Assembly (NCBI GenBank): GCA_050251815.1
Contig: JBFWMB010000006.1
Coordinates: forward strand, 33,090 to 97,089
Direction: 5' to 3'
Source: GWE2-40-63 sp050251815
Lineage (GTDB): Bacteria; Bacteroidota; Bacteroidia; Bacteroidales; SZUA-534
Length of the DNA stretch: 64,000 bases
Positions 1-7,741 of the stretch are shown here, one piece after another (position 1 is the first letter of the stretch; each line of letters opens with the position of its first letter). The notes under the pieces were generated by a model. It was given only the letters and a program-made list of their open reading frames with translations, had not been told where the DNA came from and made no database searches. Position numbers and translations under genes: made by a program.

Positions 1-303
1 GTCGATAGTTGCACTCTCGTTATAAGTTGCAGGTTGATGCACCTCAACTTCTTCATTTATAGGAAGCAGCACCCGTTTATCGAGCAGGTAAAAAAGACGG
101 CTTCGATTTGTGATCCAAACGGCATTGGTTCTTAATTCCCTTTCATAACTAATGGTTCCCTGATTGTTGAGGTTTTTCAACAACAACATCCGGGCCGACT
201 GAAAGTAAGGATACTCTTCAACAACGGCCTGCAAATCAGACAAACTTCGGTCGTCGAGCAATTCAGGATGAGCCAGATAGGTATAAAAGGTTTCCTTATT
301 CAT
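1..303 (-). CDS. Uncharacterised Bacteroidota protein, N-terminal part (runs off the window)
   Basis: An open frame of 101 codons starts with ATG at 303 and has no stop before base 1, so the C-terminal part lies outside the window. The N-terminus reads MNKETFYTYLAHPELLDDRS and continues with a stretch rich in Leu and Gln and an 'EEYPYFQSARMLLLKNL' segment, which is helical in character. I recognise this N-terminus as that of conserved hypothetical proteins found next to lptE in this phylum, but I cannot assign a function. It starts 7 bases after the stop of the LptE-like lipoprotein gene and so is probably co-transcribed with it. Confidence 0.75.
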   Translation of the reverse strand, partial: MNKETFYTYLAHPELLDDRSLSDLQAVVEEYPYFQSARMLLLKNLNNQGTISYERELRTNAVWITNRSRLFYLLDKRVLLPINEEVEVHQPATYNESATID

Positions 304-309
304 AAGTAG

Positions 310-819
310 CTACCAATTCACAACGGCTTTGTTAAAAATATCATCGACCAATTGTTCCACAATTACTTCTATCAGGGAATCTTCTACGTCCTGCAAATTC
401 TGGTCACTGCTGTAATCTTCGTATCTTGAAAACTGGGTGTCGAAATTTGCTTTCGGATCTTTTTCGTTTACAAACTTAACTTTTATGGTTATGGTCAGGC
501 GGTTTTGTGCTGCCTGGTCGGTTCCGGCCTGAATAGCCATGGGTTTGGTGTTGTAATCAACAATAGTGCCCTCGAACTGCAAATGGCCGTTTTGCTGAAC
601 CAGCTGCAGGCTGGTTTGAGTCATAAACTTATCTTTCAGGGCTTCGGTTAGAACATTACTCAACATGGGGTTTACCAGCGCTGCCATGTTTGGAAACTCC
701 GCAATTGAAACCGTTTCGGTTCCCGGAGGAATACTGGCTCCGGTAAAAGAATATTTTATACTACAAGCCGTGTTTAAAATTAAACTCAGCGTTATTATAA
801 TGCTTACTGTGTGACGCAT
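310..819 (-). CDS. lptE: LptE-family outer-membrane lipoprotein
   Basis: About 169 residues from the ATG at 819. LptE plugs the LptD barrel and helps insert lipopolysaccharide into the outer membrane. A signal peptide ends in a lipobox-like stretch (LILNTACS), followed by a small alpha/beta domain of about 145 residues with 'YSFTGASIPPGTETVSI', typical of the Bacteroidota LptE-like family. An upstream in-frame ATG at 849 exists, but starting there would put a charged KKKK run before the signal peptide and overlap the preceding gene. The 819 start also has an A/G-rich stretch (AAGAAGAAA) just upstream, so I prefer it. The preceding gene is a sigma-54 activator, a common neighbour in this phylum. 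Assignment is by family appearance. Confidence 0.8.
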   Translation of the reverse strand: MRHTVSIIITLSLILNTACSIKYSFTGASIPPGTETVSIAEFPNMAALVNPMLSNVLTEALKDKFMTQTSLQLVQQNGHLQFEGTIVDYNTKPMAIQAGTDQAAQNRLTITIKVKFVNEKDPKANFDTQFSRYEDYSSDQNLQDVEDSLIEVIVEQLVDDIFNKAVVNW

Positions 820-832
820 GATTTTCTTCTTT

Positions 833-2074
833 TTATAAATCCAATTCATATTCCTTAATCTTACGATACAGGGTTCGTTCCGAGATGCCTAAGTCTTCGG
901 CAGCATATTTACGTTTTCCCTTATGCTTTTCAAGCGCCTTAACAATCATTTCTTTTTCTTTGTCGATCAACGAAAGCGATTCCTCAATGAATTCTTCGGT
1001 GTCCTGAATCTGCTCATCGTTAACCGTATCGCGACTGATAATTACCGTTGGTTGTCGTTCGGTTGCGTCAGGAATTGATATGTCATTATCATCCCAAAGG
1101 TTCTTGATTATTCGTGCATGATCATCGTTCAAGTCTCGTTTCTCAACGCCTTGTTTCATTAAATCGAGCACCAATCGTTTCAGATCGTTCATGTCACTTT
1201 TCATATCGAACATTACTTTGTACAAAATTTCACGTTCGGAATTAAACGTTTGCTCGTCAACCTTCTTGTACAATGCCGGCAATTTACTTCCTTCATAAAC
1301 AGGAAGGTATTTCTTTAGGGTTTCGGCCGACACATCGCGTTTTTCTTCTAAAATTGAGATTTGTTCGGTAATATTTTTTAGTTGCCTGATATTTCCCGGC
1401 CAACGGTAATTTTCCAGAACTTTTCTTGATTCAGTATCGAGCGTAAGAGAGGGCATACGAAATTTCTCAGCAAAATCAGAGGCAAATTTTCGGAAAAGCA
1501 AGTAAACATCTTCTTTTCGCTCACGCAAAGGAGGAACCTGAATGGGAACGGTATTTAAGCGGTAATACAAATCTTCGCGAAATTTTCCTTCATCAACTGC
1601 TTTTACCATGTTTACATTGGTTGCCGCCACAACCCTAACATTAGTTTTCATTACTTGTGAGGAGCCGACCCGAATAAACTCGCCTGTTTCGAGAACGCGT
1701 AGTAACCTTACCTGAGTTGAAAGCGGCAGTTCTGCGACTTCGTCGAGAAAGATGGTTCCATTGTTAGCCACTTCAAAATAACCTTTTCGGGTGTCGGTAG
1801 CTCCGGTAAACGCGCCCTTTTCGTGTCCAAATAGTTCGGAATCAATGGTTCCTTCAGGTATAGCGCCACAGTTAACTGCAATATATGAGCCGTGCTTACG
1901 GCTACTGAATTGATGGATAATTTTCGGGAACGTTTCTTTTCCTGTTCCACTTTCACCGCTAATTAGAACTGTTAAGTCGGTTGGGGCTACCTGCATGGCA
2001 ATATCCATGGCCCGTAACAAACCCTGTGAGTTTCCAATAATTCCAAACCGTTGCTTTACCTGCTGAATGTCCAT
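833..2074 (-). CDS. Sigma-54-dependent transcriptional activator without receiver domain
   Basis: About 413 residues from ATG at 2074; the frame remains open upstream to 2134, but those codons look non-coding. The AAA+ sigma-54 interaction domain starts almost at the N-terminus: Walker A GESGTGKE at 40-47, the sigma-54 contacting GAFTGA loop at 87-92, Walker B FLDE at 109-112. A Fis-type helix-turn-helix lies at the C-terminus (about 375-411, 'AAEDLGISERTLYRKI'). The usual N-terminal response-regulator domain is absent, so activity is probably set by expression level, a partner protein or the linker (about 280-370, charged). It remodels sigma-54 RNA polymerase at -24/-12 promoters; I saw none in this window. 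It heads a probable operon with lptE. Confidence 0.92.
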   Translation of the reverse strand: MDIQQVKQRFGIIGNSQGLLRAMDIAMQVAPTDLTVLISGESGTGKETFPKIIHQFSSRKHGSYIAVNCGAIPEGTIDSELFGHEKGAFTGATDTRKGYFEVANNGTIFLDEVAELPLSTQVRLLRVLETGEFIRVGSSQVMKTNVRVVAATNVNMVKAVDEGKFREDLYYRLNTVPIQVPPLRERKEDVYLLFRKFASDFAEKFRMPSLTLDTESRKVLENYRWPGNIRQLKNITEQISILEEKRDVSAETLKKYLPVYEGSKLPALYKKVDEQTFNSEREILYKVMFDMKSDMNDLKRLVLDLMKQGVEKRDLNDDHARIIKNLWDDNDISIPDATERQPTVIISRDTVNDEQIQDTEEFIEESLSLIDKEKEMIVKALEKHKGKRKYAAEDLGISERTLYRKIKEYELDL

Positions 2075-2217
2075 AATATTTATTACTATATGTATTTTTT
2101 GATTTAACTGCCTGAAAAGAAAACCAAACACCAAGTAAATCGTCTGTGTTTTGGCATCAGTAACAAGCTTAACTTACAATAAAAACAAAACCAACACGAT
2201 TTGTTTTAAAAGCCTGA

Positions 2218-2225
2218 CAAAATTA
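2218..2225 (-). promoter_or_regulatory. -7 promoter element for the sigma-54 activator/lptE operon
   Basis: On the minus strand this reads TAATTTTG, a perfect match to the Bacteroidota -7 consensus TAnnTTTG. It would place the transcript start near 2211, with about 135 bases of leader before the ATG at 2074. No clear TTTG is present about 20 bases upstream, so the -33 half is weak. Confidence 0.4.
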
Positions 2226-2321
2226 CATATTTTTAGGAAACTCTAACCTCAGAAAATCGATAATTGAGGCAAAAACAAGGGTAAAACCTCATATTTTAAC
2301 CTTAAGTTAAAAAAAGAACAT

Positions 2322-2394
2322 AAAAAAACCTGCCATTACAAGCTAAGGGTTTTGAAATTGGGCTTCAAAACCCAGTAGGCTATATTGGCAGGTT
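2322..2394 (-). terminator. Nested hairpin terminator after the 2.4-kb lipoprotein gene
   Basis: Outer arms AACCTGCCA (2327-2335) and TGGCAGGTT (2386-2394) enclose perfect inner arms GGGTTTTGAA (2347-2356) and TTCAAAACCC (2364-2373). On the minus strand the structure is followed by a run of seven T. The outer stem begins five bases after the lipoprotein stop codon, so it terminates that leftward gene. The two-stem build is more elaborate than the simple terminators elsewhere in the window. Confidence 0.75.
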
Positions 2395-2398
2395 GGTT

Positions 2399-3205
2399 CT
2401 ATATAAATGAATTTCGTAACTCGGTAATGTAATCTTTTATCTCTACTAATTTTTCTTCTTTCTTTCTACCCTCATGTGCATTATTTATCATATGCATAAG
2501 GTTTGCCAAAGATTGGTAAAGATCTTTAAACCCGTCGTCGTCTTTATAAGGACTCATAACCATAAGCAAGTCGTTTAATGAGGTGCGGTTCTGAATCATT
2601 TTCTCGTATATGGCTTGTTGGTTTTCGGCAAACTTAAGGGTGGCACTCATTAAATACATTCCTTCAACCCAACTTCCAGCAAGCGCATACAAAGCCACTT
2701 CATTTTTATTGTTGTCCTCAAGGTTTTTATGCGTGTCGTATTGCGCATTTTTAATCAAAATCAAAAGGGAATCCTTATTGTCAAGGTTTGATTGAACACT
2801 TTGAAAGAATTCACGATTCAGGTTTGATATTTCAAGGTCTTCTACCAATTGCACAAAATTGTCGAGGTAAACAGCCGTTTCATCTTTTTTCTGATAAGTA
2901 ATGGTATATATTAAATCAGCCGCATAGATACCCAAATTTATGGATTTTTGCTTATAAGAAATATAGTTCGACACATTCTCGGCAGGGTTGGTAATGTCGA
3001 ACACATAGCCGGCACCGGAATTGTTTAAAAATTCAATCATCTCGTACGATGAGGGCATCGGGTATTTCTCAATCATTTTAACCGCATCGTCAACTACCAC
3101 ATCATCAAATCCTTGTTCAAGTTGTTTGCTTGACTTTTGATTGTTACATCCTGCAAATACAACAGCAAGAATTAAAATAACTAAATTAAGGTATCGGTTC
3201 ATCAT
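2399..3205 (-). CDS. Lipoprotein of an uncharacterised three-copy family (copy 1)
   Basis: About 268 residues from ATG 3205 (a second ATG follows at once). A short signal peptide ends in a lipobox (VVFAGC), so this is an anchored envelope protein. The mature part is mostly helical and shares a motif pattern with the two proteins at 48.5 and 49.5 kb: 'NLGIYAADL' near the middle, corresponding to their 'NLGVYGADLSY', and 'AGSWVEGMYL', corresponding to 'LGGWIESL'. No catalytic motif is visible and I do not know its function. It is a single-gene unit with its own terminator. In length and pattern it is the most divergent of the three. Confidence 0.8.
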   Translation of the reverse strand: MMNRYLNLVILILAVVFAGCNNQKSSKQLEQGFDDVVVDDAVKMIEKYPMPSSYEMIEFLNNSGAGYVFDITNPAENVSNYISYKQKSINLGIYAADLIYTITYQKKDETAVYLDNFVQLVEDLEISNLNREFFQSVQSNLDNKDSLLILIKNAQYDTHKNLEDNNKNEVALYALAGSWVEGMYLMSATLKFAENQQAIYEKMIQNRTSLNDLLMVMSPYKDDDGFKDLYQSLANLMHMINNAHEGRKKEEKLVEIKDYITELRNSFI

Positions 3206-3519
3206 AATCGGGTTATTAAAAGATTTCAAGTAAATGTAAAAAAAATGTTTGATAAATGCATTACTCCAAATAAAAAAGCAAATTATTCAGAGCGAAGCCA
3301 TAGCAAAAACCGCTCATAAAATACCTTATAAGCCACAAAAAACCCAAAACCTAAGGCTTTAAATTCTATTATAAGTCAATGAGAAAGCTACTCTTGGAAT
3401 AATTAACAAAAATTGTTGATAATAATTGTGGTTTAAAATATAAATTGTATTTTTGCAGACCACATTTGGGGAATAATATCTCGTTGTATTTATGTATTAA
3501 TTAAAAAGTTAGGAGTAGC
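3206..3519. other. Intergenic region with divergent promoters
   Basis: A 314-base A+T-rich gap between the leftward lipoprotein gene and the rightward rplM operon. It carries the rplM promoter (listed separately) and presumably the lipoprotein promoter, of which I find no good copy. No other gene is visible. Confidence 0.6.
3426..3455 (+). promoter_or_regulatory. Promoter of the rplM-rpsI operon
   Basis: TTG at 3426-3428 and TATTTTTG at 3448-3455 are separated by 19 bases. This fits the Bacteroidota primary sigma factor pattern TTTG/TTG then TAnnTTTG. The leader to the rplM start would be about 58 bases. Confidence 0.7.
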
Positions 3520-3975
3520 GTGGACACGTTAAGTTTTAAAACAAAATCGGCAAACAAGGCAACCGTTGAAAAGAAATGGGTTGTAATTGACGCAAACGAA
3601 GCTGTTTTGGGTCGCCTTGCCACAGGTGTTGCTTTCCTTTTAAGGGGTAAGCACAAAACCGATTTCACTCCTCACGTTGATGGTGGAGATTACGTTATTG
3701 TAATCAATGCTGAAAAAGTTCAGTTAACCGGAAACAAATGGAGTGATAAAGAGTATGTTCGTCACACAGGACACCCTGGAGGACAACGCATTGAAACCGC
3801 TGCCGAGCTTATGGCCAAAAAGCCAATAGCTATGGTAGAAAAAGCTGTAAAAGGAATGTTGCCTAAGAACCGTTTAGGCCGTCAACTTTACAGGAATTTA
3901 TATGTATATGCAGGTGAAACGCATCCGCACGAAGCGCAAAAGCCTGAAAAAATCAGTTTAAATTCAATTAAATAG
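3520..3975 (+). CDS. rplM: 50S ribosomal protein L13
   Basis: 151 residues, full length for the family (uL13), an early-assembling protein of the large ribosomal subunit. The typical Bacteroidota N-terminus MDTLSFKTKSANKATV is followed by the conserved 'WVVIDANEAVLGRLA' and 'MLPKNRLGRQLYRNLYVYAG'. The start codon is GTG at 3520, preceded by a strong AGGAG at 3511-3515, unusual in this window where Shine-Dalgarno sites are rare. This supports the GTG start. rpsI follows 5 bases downstream, the standard L13-S9 pair. Confidence 0.97.
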   Translation: MDTLSFKTKSANKATVEKKWVVIDANEAVLGRLATGVAFLLRGKHKTDFTPHVDGGDYVIVINAEKVQLTGNKWSDKEYVRHTGHPGGQRIETAAELMAKKPIAMVEKAVKGMLPKNRLGRQLYRNLYVYAGETHPHEAQKPEKISLNSIK

Positions 3976-3980
3976 AAGAA

Positions 3981-4367
3981 ATGGAAGTGATTAACGCAGT
4001 TGGACGTAGAAAGTCTGCAATCGCACGCGTTTACTTGAGCGAAGGAACAGGTAAAATTACGGTAAACAACAAGGACTACAAAGAGTATTTTCCAACAGGA
4101 ACTTTACAGTACATTGTTTTACAACCACTTAACCTGCTCGAACTTGCTAACAAGTACGACGTAAAAGTGAACTTGGATGGCGGTGGTATTAAAGGACAAG
4201 CCGAAGCTTTGCGCTTAGGTATTACCCGGGCTTTACTTATCATTGATGAAGAAAGCCGCGGTAAACTTAAAGCAGCTGGATTTGTTACCCGCGACCCACG
4301 CGAAGTTGAGAGAAAAAAACCAGGACAGAAAAAAGCACGTAAGAAATTCCAGTTCAGTAAGCGTTAA
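3981..4367 (+). CDS. rpsI: 30S ribosomal protein S9
   Basis: 128 residues, complete. Protein uS9 of the small subunit; its C-terminal tail reaches the P-site tRNA. Visible hallmarks are 'AVGRRKSAIARVYL' at the N-terminus, 'GGGIKGQAEALRLGITRALL' in the middle and the basic tail ending KKFQFSKR. It starts 5 bases after rplM and is followed by a terminator-like hairpin before rpsB. Confidence 0.97.
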   Translation: MEVINAVGRRKSAIARVYLSEGTGKITVNNKDYKEYFPTGTLQYIVLQPLNLLELANKYDVKVNLDGGGIKGQAEALRLGITRALLIIDEESRGKLKAAGFVTRDPREVERKKPGQKKARKKFQFSKR

Positions 4368-4424
4368 TAGCACTGCAGAATTTCGTTTAGTATCTAAATT
4401 GTTAAGATTTCTTGATACAAAATT

Positions 4425-4460
4425 CAAACGGGCACATATTATCCAGTTCGTTTGTTTTTT
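4425..4460 (+). terminator. Terminator-like hairpin between rpsI and rpsB (possible rpsB leader element)
   Basis: CAAACG (4425-4430) pairs with CGTTTG (4449-4454), followed by six T. A smaller stem GTATC/GATAC lies just upstream (about 4391-4418). It could simply end the rplM-rpsI transcript or act as an attenuator in the 149-base rpsB leader. The sequence alone does not decide. Confidence 0.5.
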
Positions 4461-4516
4461 AAGAACTACTTAACGATTGCTTTTTCAAAGAATGTAAACG
4501 AGTTAAAAAAATTAAA

Positions 4517-5356
4517 ATGTCAAGAGTAAGTTTTCAAGAATTATTAGATGCCGGTGCTCATTTTGGACACCTCAAAAGAAAATGGAACCCAAACATGGCT
4601 CCCTATATTTTTATGGAGCGCAACGGGATTCACATTATCGATCTACAAAAAACAGTAGTAAAAATTGACGAGGCTGCCATGGCTATGAAGCAAATTGCCA
4701 AGTCTGGTCGTAAAATACTGTTCGTTGCTACCAAAAAGCAAGCAAAAGATATTGTTGCCGAAAAAGTAAGCAAAATTAACATGCCTTATGTAACTGAACG
4801 TTGGTCCGGTGGTATGTTAACCAACTTCCCCACTATCCGCAAAGCGGTTAAAAAAATGACATCCATCGACAAAATGGGACAAGACGGAACCATGAGCCAT
4901 TTGTCGAAACGTGAAATACTACAAATTACCCGTCAACGGGCTAAGCTTGAAAAAAACTTGGGTAGCATTGCCGACCTTACCCGCTTACCAGCAGCTTTGT
5001 TTGTAGTTGATATTCAAAAAGAAAAAATTGCCATTGCTGAAGCACGCAGATTACAAATTCCCGTATTTGCAATGGTTGATACCAACTCAGACCCAAACCT
5101 GGTTGATTATGTTATTCCTTGTAACGACGATGCGGCAAAATCAATCCAACTTATTTTGGATACTTTAACAAAAGCCATCGAAGAAGGGTTGTCTGAACGT
5201 AAAGTAGAAAAAGATAAAGACGCTCCAGCTAAAGACAAAAAAGCTCCGAAGCGTGAAACCAAAACAACTGCCAAAAAATCGGCTGCTAAAAAAGAAACTA
5301 CAGAAGTAGTTGAAGAGTCGAATGATGAAGTTGAAACAATAGATAACGAAGAATAA
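4517..5356 (+). CDS. rpsB: 30S ribosomal protein S2
   Basis: 279 residues. The first 225 or so match uS2: 'SFQELLDAGAHFGHLKRKWNP' near the start (residues 5-25, shown in part), 'ATKKQAKDIV' and 'ERWSGGMLTNF'. The last 50 residues form a low-complexity Lys/Ala/Glu-rich tail ending in acid residues, an extension common in this phylum but absent from many other S2 proteins. It is the first gene of the rpsB-tsf pair, 18 bases before tsf, and has its own leader of about 150 bases after rpsI. Confidence 0.96.
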   Translation: MSRVSFQELLDAGAHFGHLKRKWNPNMAPYIFMERNGIHIIDLQKTVVKIDEAAMAMKQIAKSGRKILFVATKKQAKDIVAEKVSKINMPYVTERWSGGMLTNFPTIRKAVKKMTSIDKMGQDGTMSHLSKREILQITRQRAKLEKNLGSIADLTRLPAALFVVDIQKEKIAIAEARRLQIPVFAMVDTNSDPNLVDYVIPCNDDAAKSIQLILDTLTKAIEEGLSERKVEKDKDAPAKDKKAPKRETKTTAKKSAAKKETTEVVEESNDEVETIDNEE

Positions 5357-5374
5357 TCATAAAAACATTATAAT

Positions 5375-6202
5375 ATGTCAATACAAGCAGCTGACGTAGC
5401 AAAATTAAGAAAAATGACTGGTGCCGGTATGATGGATTGCAAAAAAGCCCTTACCGAAGCTGATGGTGATTTTGACCGTGCAGTTCAAATTATCCGTGAA
5501 AGAGGACAGGCAATTGCAAATAAACGTGCCGACAGAGAAGCCACCGAAGGAGCCGTAATTGCTAAAGTATCGGCCGACGGAAAAAAAGGTGCGCTAATAG
5601 CCTTAAACTGTGAAACCGACTTTGTAGCAAAAAACGACGATTTTGTTGCTTTAGCACATAAAATCTGTGACTTGGCTTTAGCTAACTTACCCGAAAACCT
5701 TGAAGCACTTTTAGCTTTGGATTTTAACGGAACAACTCTGGCTGAAGCTGTAGTTGCACAAAGTGGTATTACCGGTGAAAAAATGGAAGTAGCCTTTTAT
5801 GCTAAAGCTGAAGCAGAATATGTTGCATCATACATCCACATGGGTAACAAATTAGCCACACTTATTGGTTTTAACCAGGCTGGCTTTGATGCTCAAATTG
5901 GTAGAGATGTTGCCATGCAAGCTGCTGCAATGGCTCCTGTTTCTATCAGCGAAAACGATGTGCCAGCAGAAGTAATTGAAGAAGAACTGAAAATTGCTAA
6001 AGAAAAAGCACGCTTAGAAGGCAAAGCAGAAGATATGCTTGATAAAATTGCTCAGGGTCGCTTGCAAAAATTCTTCAAAGAGAGTACACTGCTTAACCAG
6101 GCATCAGTAAAAGATAACAAAAGCTCCATTGCTCAAATACTGTCAGGCACTAGTAAAGGCCTTACTGTTGTTGCCATGGAGCGTTATGCCTTAAAATCAT
6201 AA
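5375..6202 (+). CDS. tsf: Elongation factor Ts
   Basis: 275 residues, normal length. EF-Ts is the nucleotide exchange factor that recycles EF-Tu-GDP. The N-terminal UBA-like domain carries 'LRKMTGAGMMDCKKAL', and the EF-Tu contact motif TDFVAKND is present near residue 82. Downstream of rpsB in the usual order; followed by an intrinsic terminator. Confidence 0.97.
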   Translation: MSIQAADVAKLRKMTGAGMMDCKKALTEADGDFDRAVQIIRERGQAIANKRADREATEGAVIAKVSADGKKGALIALNCETDFVAKNDDFVALAHKICDLALANLPENLEALLALDFNGTTLAEAVVAQSGITGEKMEVAFYAKAEAEYVASYIHMGNKLATLIGFNQAGFDAQIGRDVAMQAAAMAPVSISENDVPAEVIEEELKIAKEKARLEGKAEDMLDKIAQGRLQKFFKESTLLNQASVKDNKSSIAQILSGTSKGLTVVAMERYALKS

Positions 6203-6220
6203 CAATCTTTATAATTCAAA

Positions 6221-6250
6221 AAAAGAGTCCTTTCAGGGCTCTTTTTTTTT
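6221..6250 (+). terminator. Intrinsic terminator after tsf
   Basis: AAAAGAGTCCT (6221-6231), loop TTC, then AGGGCTCTTTT (6235-6245) with one G-U pair, continuing into a run of T. It separates rpsB-tsf from pyrH. Confidence 0.85.
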
Positions 6251-6357
6251 GCCAAATATTTTATTTTTATTGACAAAGAGAGATAAAAAAAGAAATTCCT
6301 TTATCAATAAAATGGATACATTGTATTATATTCGACTAAAAATTTAAAAACAACCTT

Positions 6358-7068
6358 ATGTTAAAATACAAACGGGTTTTGTTAAAATTGAGCGGTGAAG
6401 CCTTGATGGGAAGCCAATCACATGGTATCGATCCCAATCAATTGAAAACCTACGCCCAACAAATTAAAACCATCGTTGCTAAAGGAGCGCAAGTAGGAAT
6501 TGTTATTGGTGGTGGAAATATATTCAGAGGTTTAAGCGGTGCTGCTCAAGGTTTTGACCGGATTAATGGCGATTACATGGGAATGCTTGCTACGGTTGTA
6601 AATTGCCTGGCGCTTCAATCGGCCCTCGAAAGCATACAATGTAAAGCAACTGTTCTTACAGCCATAAGAATGGAACCTATTGCTGAATTTTACAGCAAAC
6701 AAAAAACCCGTTCGCTACTTGATGAAGGACAAGTGGTAATTTTCTCAGCTGGTACCGGAAACCCCTATTTTACAACCGACACAGCATCGGCATTGCGGGC
6801 CATTGAAATGCAAGCCGAAGTAATGCTCAAAGGAACCCGGGTTGATGGCGTGTACACCGCCGATCCCGAAAAAGATCCCAAAGCCATAAAATACCAAACA
6901 TTGACTTATGACGAAGCTTATCAAAAAAACCTTAAGGTAATGGATCTTACCTCGTTTACTATGTGCAAGGAAAACAACATGCCGATTATTGTATTCGACA
7001 TGAATACCGACGGCAACCTTGAAAAAGTAGTTGTAGGCGAACCTATTGGAACTTTAGTGAGTAATTAA
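6358..7068 (+). CDS. pyrH: UMP kinase
   Basis: 236 residues, complete. Phosphorylates UMP to UDP with ATP in pyrimidine nucleotide synthesis; hexameric bacterial type of the amino-acid kinase fold. Visible: 'VLLKLSGEAL' at the N-terminus (phosphate binding), 'GIVIGGGNIFRG', and 'VDGVYTADPEKDPKA' near residue 160. Follows tsf after 155 bases and precedes frr by 36 bases, the order tsf-pyrH-frr common in bacteria. A TATATTCG box at 6327-6334 could be an imperfect -7 element of its own promoter, but I see no -33. Confidence 0.97.
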   Translation: MLKYKRVLLKLSGEALMGSQSHGIDPNQLKTYAQQIKTIVAKGAQVGIVIGGGNIFRGLSGAAQGFDRINGDYMGMLATVVNCLALQSALESIQCKATVLTAIRMEPIAEFYSKQKTRSLLDEGQVVIFSAGTGNPYFTTDTASALRAIEMQAEVMLKGTRVDGVYTADPEKDPKAIKYQTLTYDEAYQKNLKVMDLTSFTMCKENNMPIIVFDMNTDGNLEKVVVGEPIGTLVSN

Positions 7069-7104
7069 TTATATTTTTACCTTGAAACTTTAAACGGAAT
7101 CCTT

Positions 7105-7668
7105 ATGACAGAAGATATTCAAATGGTAATAGATCTTACCGAAGAATCCATGTCCAAAGCAATGGAGCACCTCGACGAAACACTGATTCACATCAGGGCT
7201 GGAAAAGCTGATCCACGTATGCTTGAAGGACTTACGGTTGATTATTATGGTTCACAAACAGTTATCACCCAGGTGGCCAACATTAACACACCCGACGCCC
7301 GTACCATTAAAATTCAACCCTGGGAAAGAAACATGATTGATCCCATTGAAAAAGCTATCATGTATGCCAATCTGGGTTTTAACCCAACCAACAATGGGGA
7401 AGCTATTTTGATTAATGTTCCGCCGCTTACCGAAGAACGGCGCAGGGATTTGGTTAAACAAGCCCGCCACGAAGGTGAAAACACCAAAGTGAGTATTCGG
7501 AATGCACGTAAAGATGCCAACGACCAATTAAAAAAAATGCTTAAAGATGGACTGGCTGAAGACCTGGAAAAAGATGCTGCAGCTAAGGTACAAAAGATGA
7601 CCGATGACTACACCAAAAAAGTAGAAGAACGCATCAAACTAAAAGAAGATGACATCATGAAAATATAA
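7105..7668 (+). CDS. frr: Ribosome recycling factor
   Basis: 187 residues, normal length. Splits post-termination ribosomes together with EF-G. The family signature 'HIRAGKADPRMLEGLTVDYYG' region (residues 31-51) and the C-terminal helical domain with 'EERRRDLVKQARHEGEN' are both present. Ends the pyrH-frr pair and is followed by a GC-rich intrinsic terminator. Confidence 0.97.
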   Translation: MTEDIQMVIDLTEESMSKAMEHLDETLIHIRAGKADPRMLEGLTVDYYGSQTVITQVANINTPDARTIKIQPWERNMIDPIEKAIMYANLGFNPTNNGEAILINVPPLTEERRRDLVKQARHEGENTKVSIRNARKDANDQLKKMLKDGLAEDLEKDAAAKVQKMTDDYTKKVEERIKLKEDDIMKI

Positions 7669-7669
7669 A

Positions 7670-7694
7670 ATCCGCCTTAGGGCGGTTTTTTTTT
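7670..7694 (+). terminator. Intrinsic terminator after frr
   Basis: CCGCC (7672-7676), loop TTAG, GGCGG (7681-7685), then a run of nine T. It starts within a few bases of the frr stop. Confidence 0.9.
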
Positions 7695-7741
7695 AATGCA
7701 ATGCAACTGATAATTAGTATATTTAAAAACTTTTTTTTCGG

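Larger units (their letters stand above)
2075..2398. other. Intergenic region: promoter of the sigma-54 activator gene and a terminator
   Basis: This 324-base A+T-rich gap holds no gene that I can support. It contains a -7-like element for the leftward sigma-54 activator gene and the nested hairpin terminator of the leftward lipoprotein gene, both listed separately. The rest shows poly-A and poly-T runs only. Confidence 0.6.
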
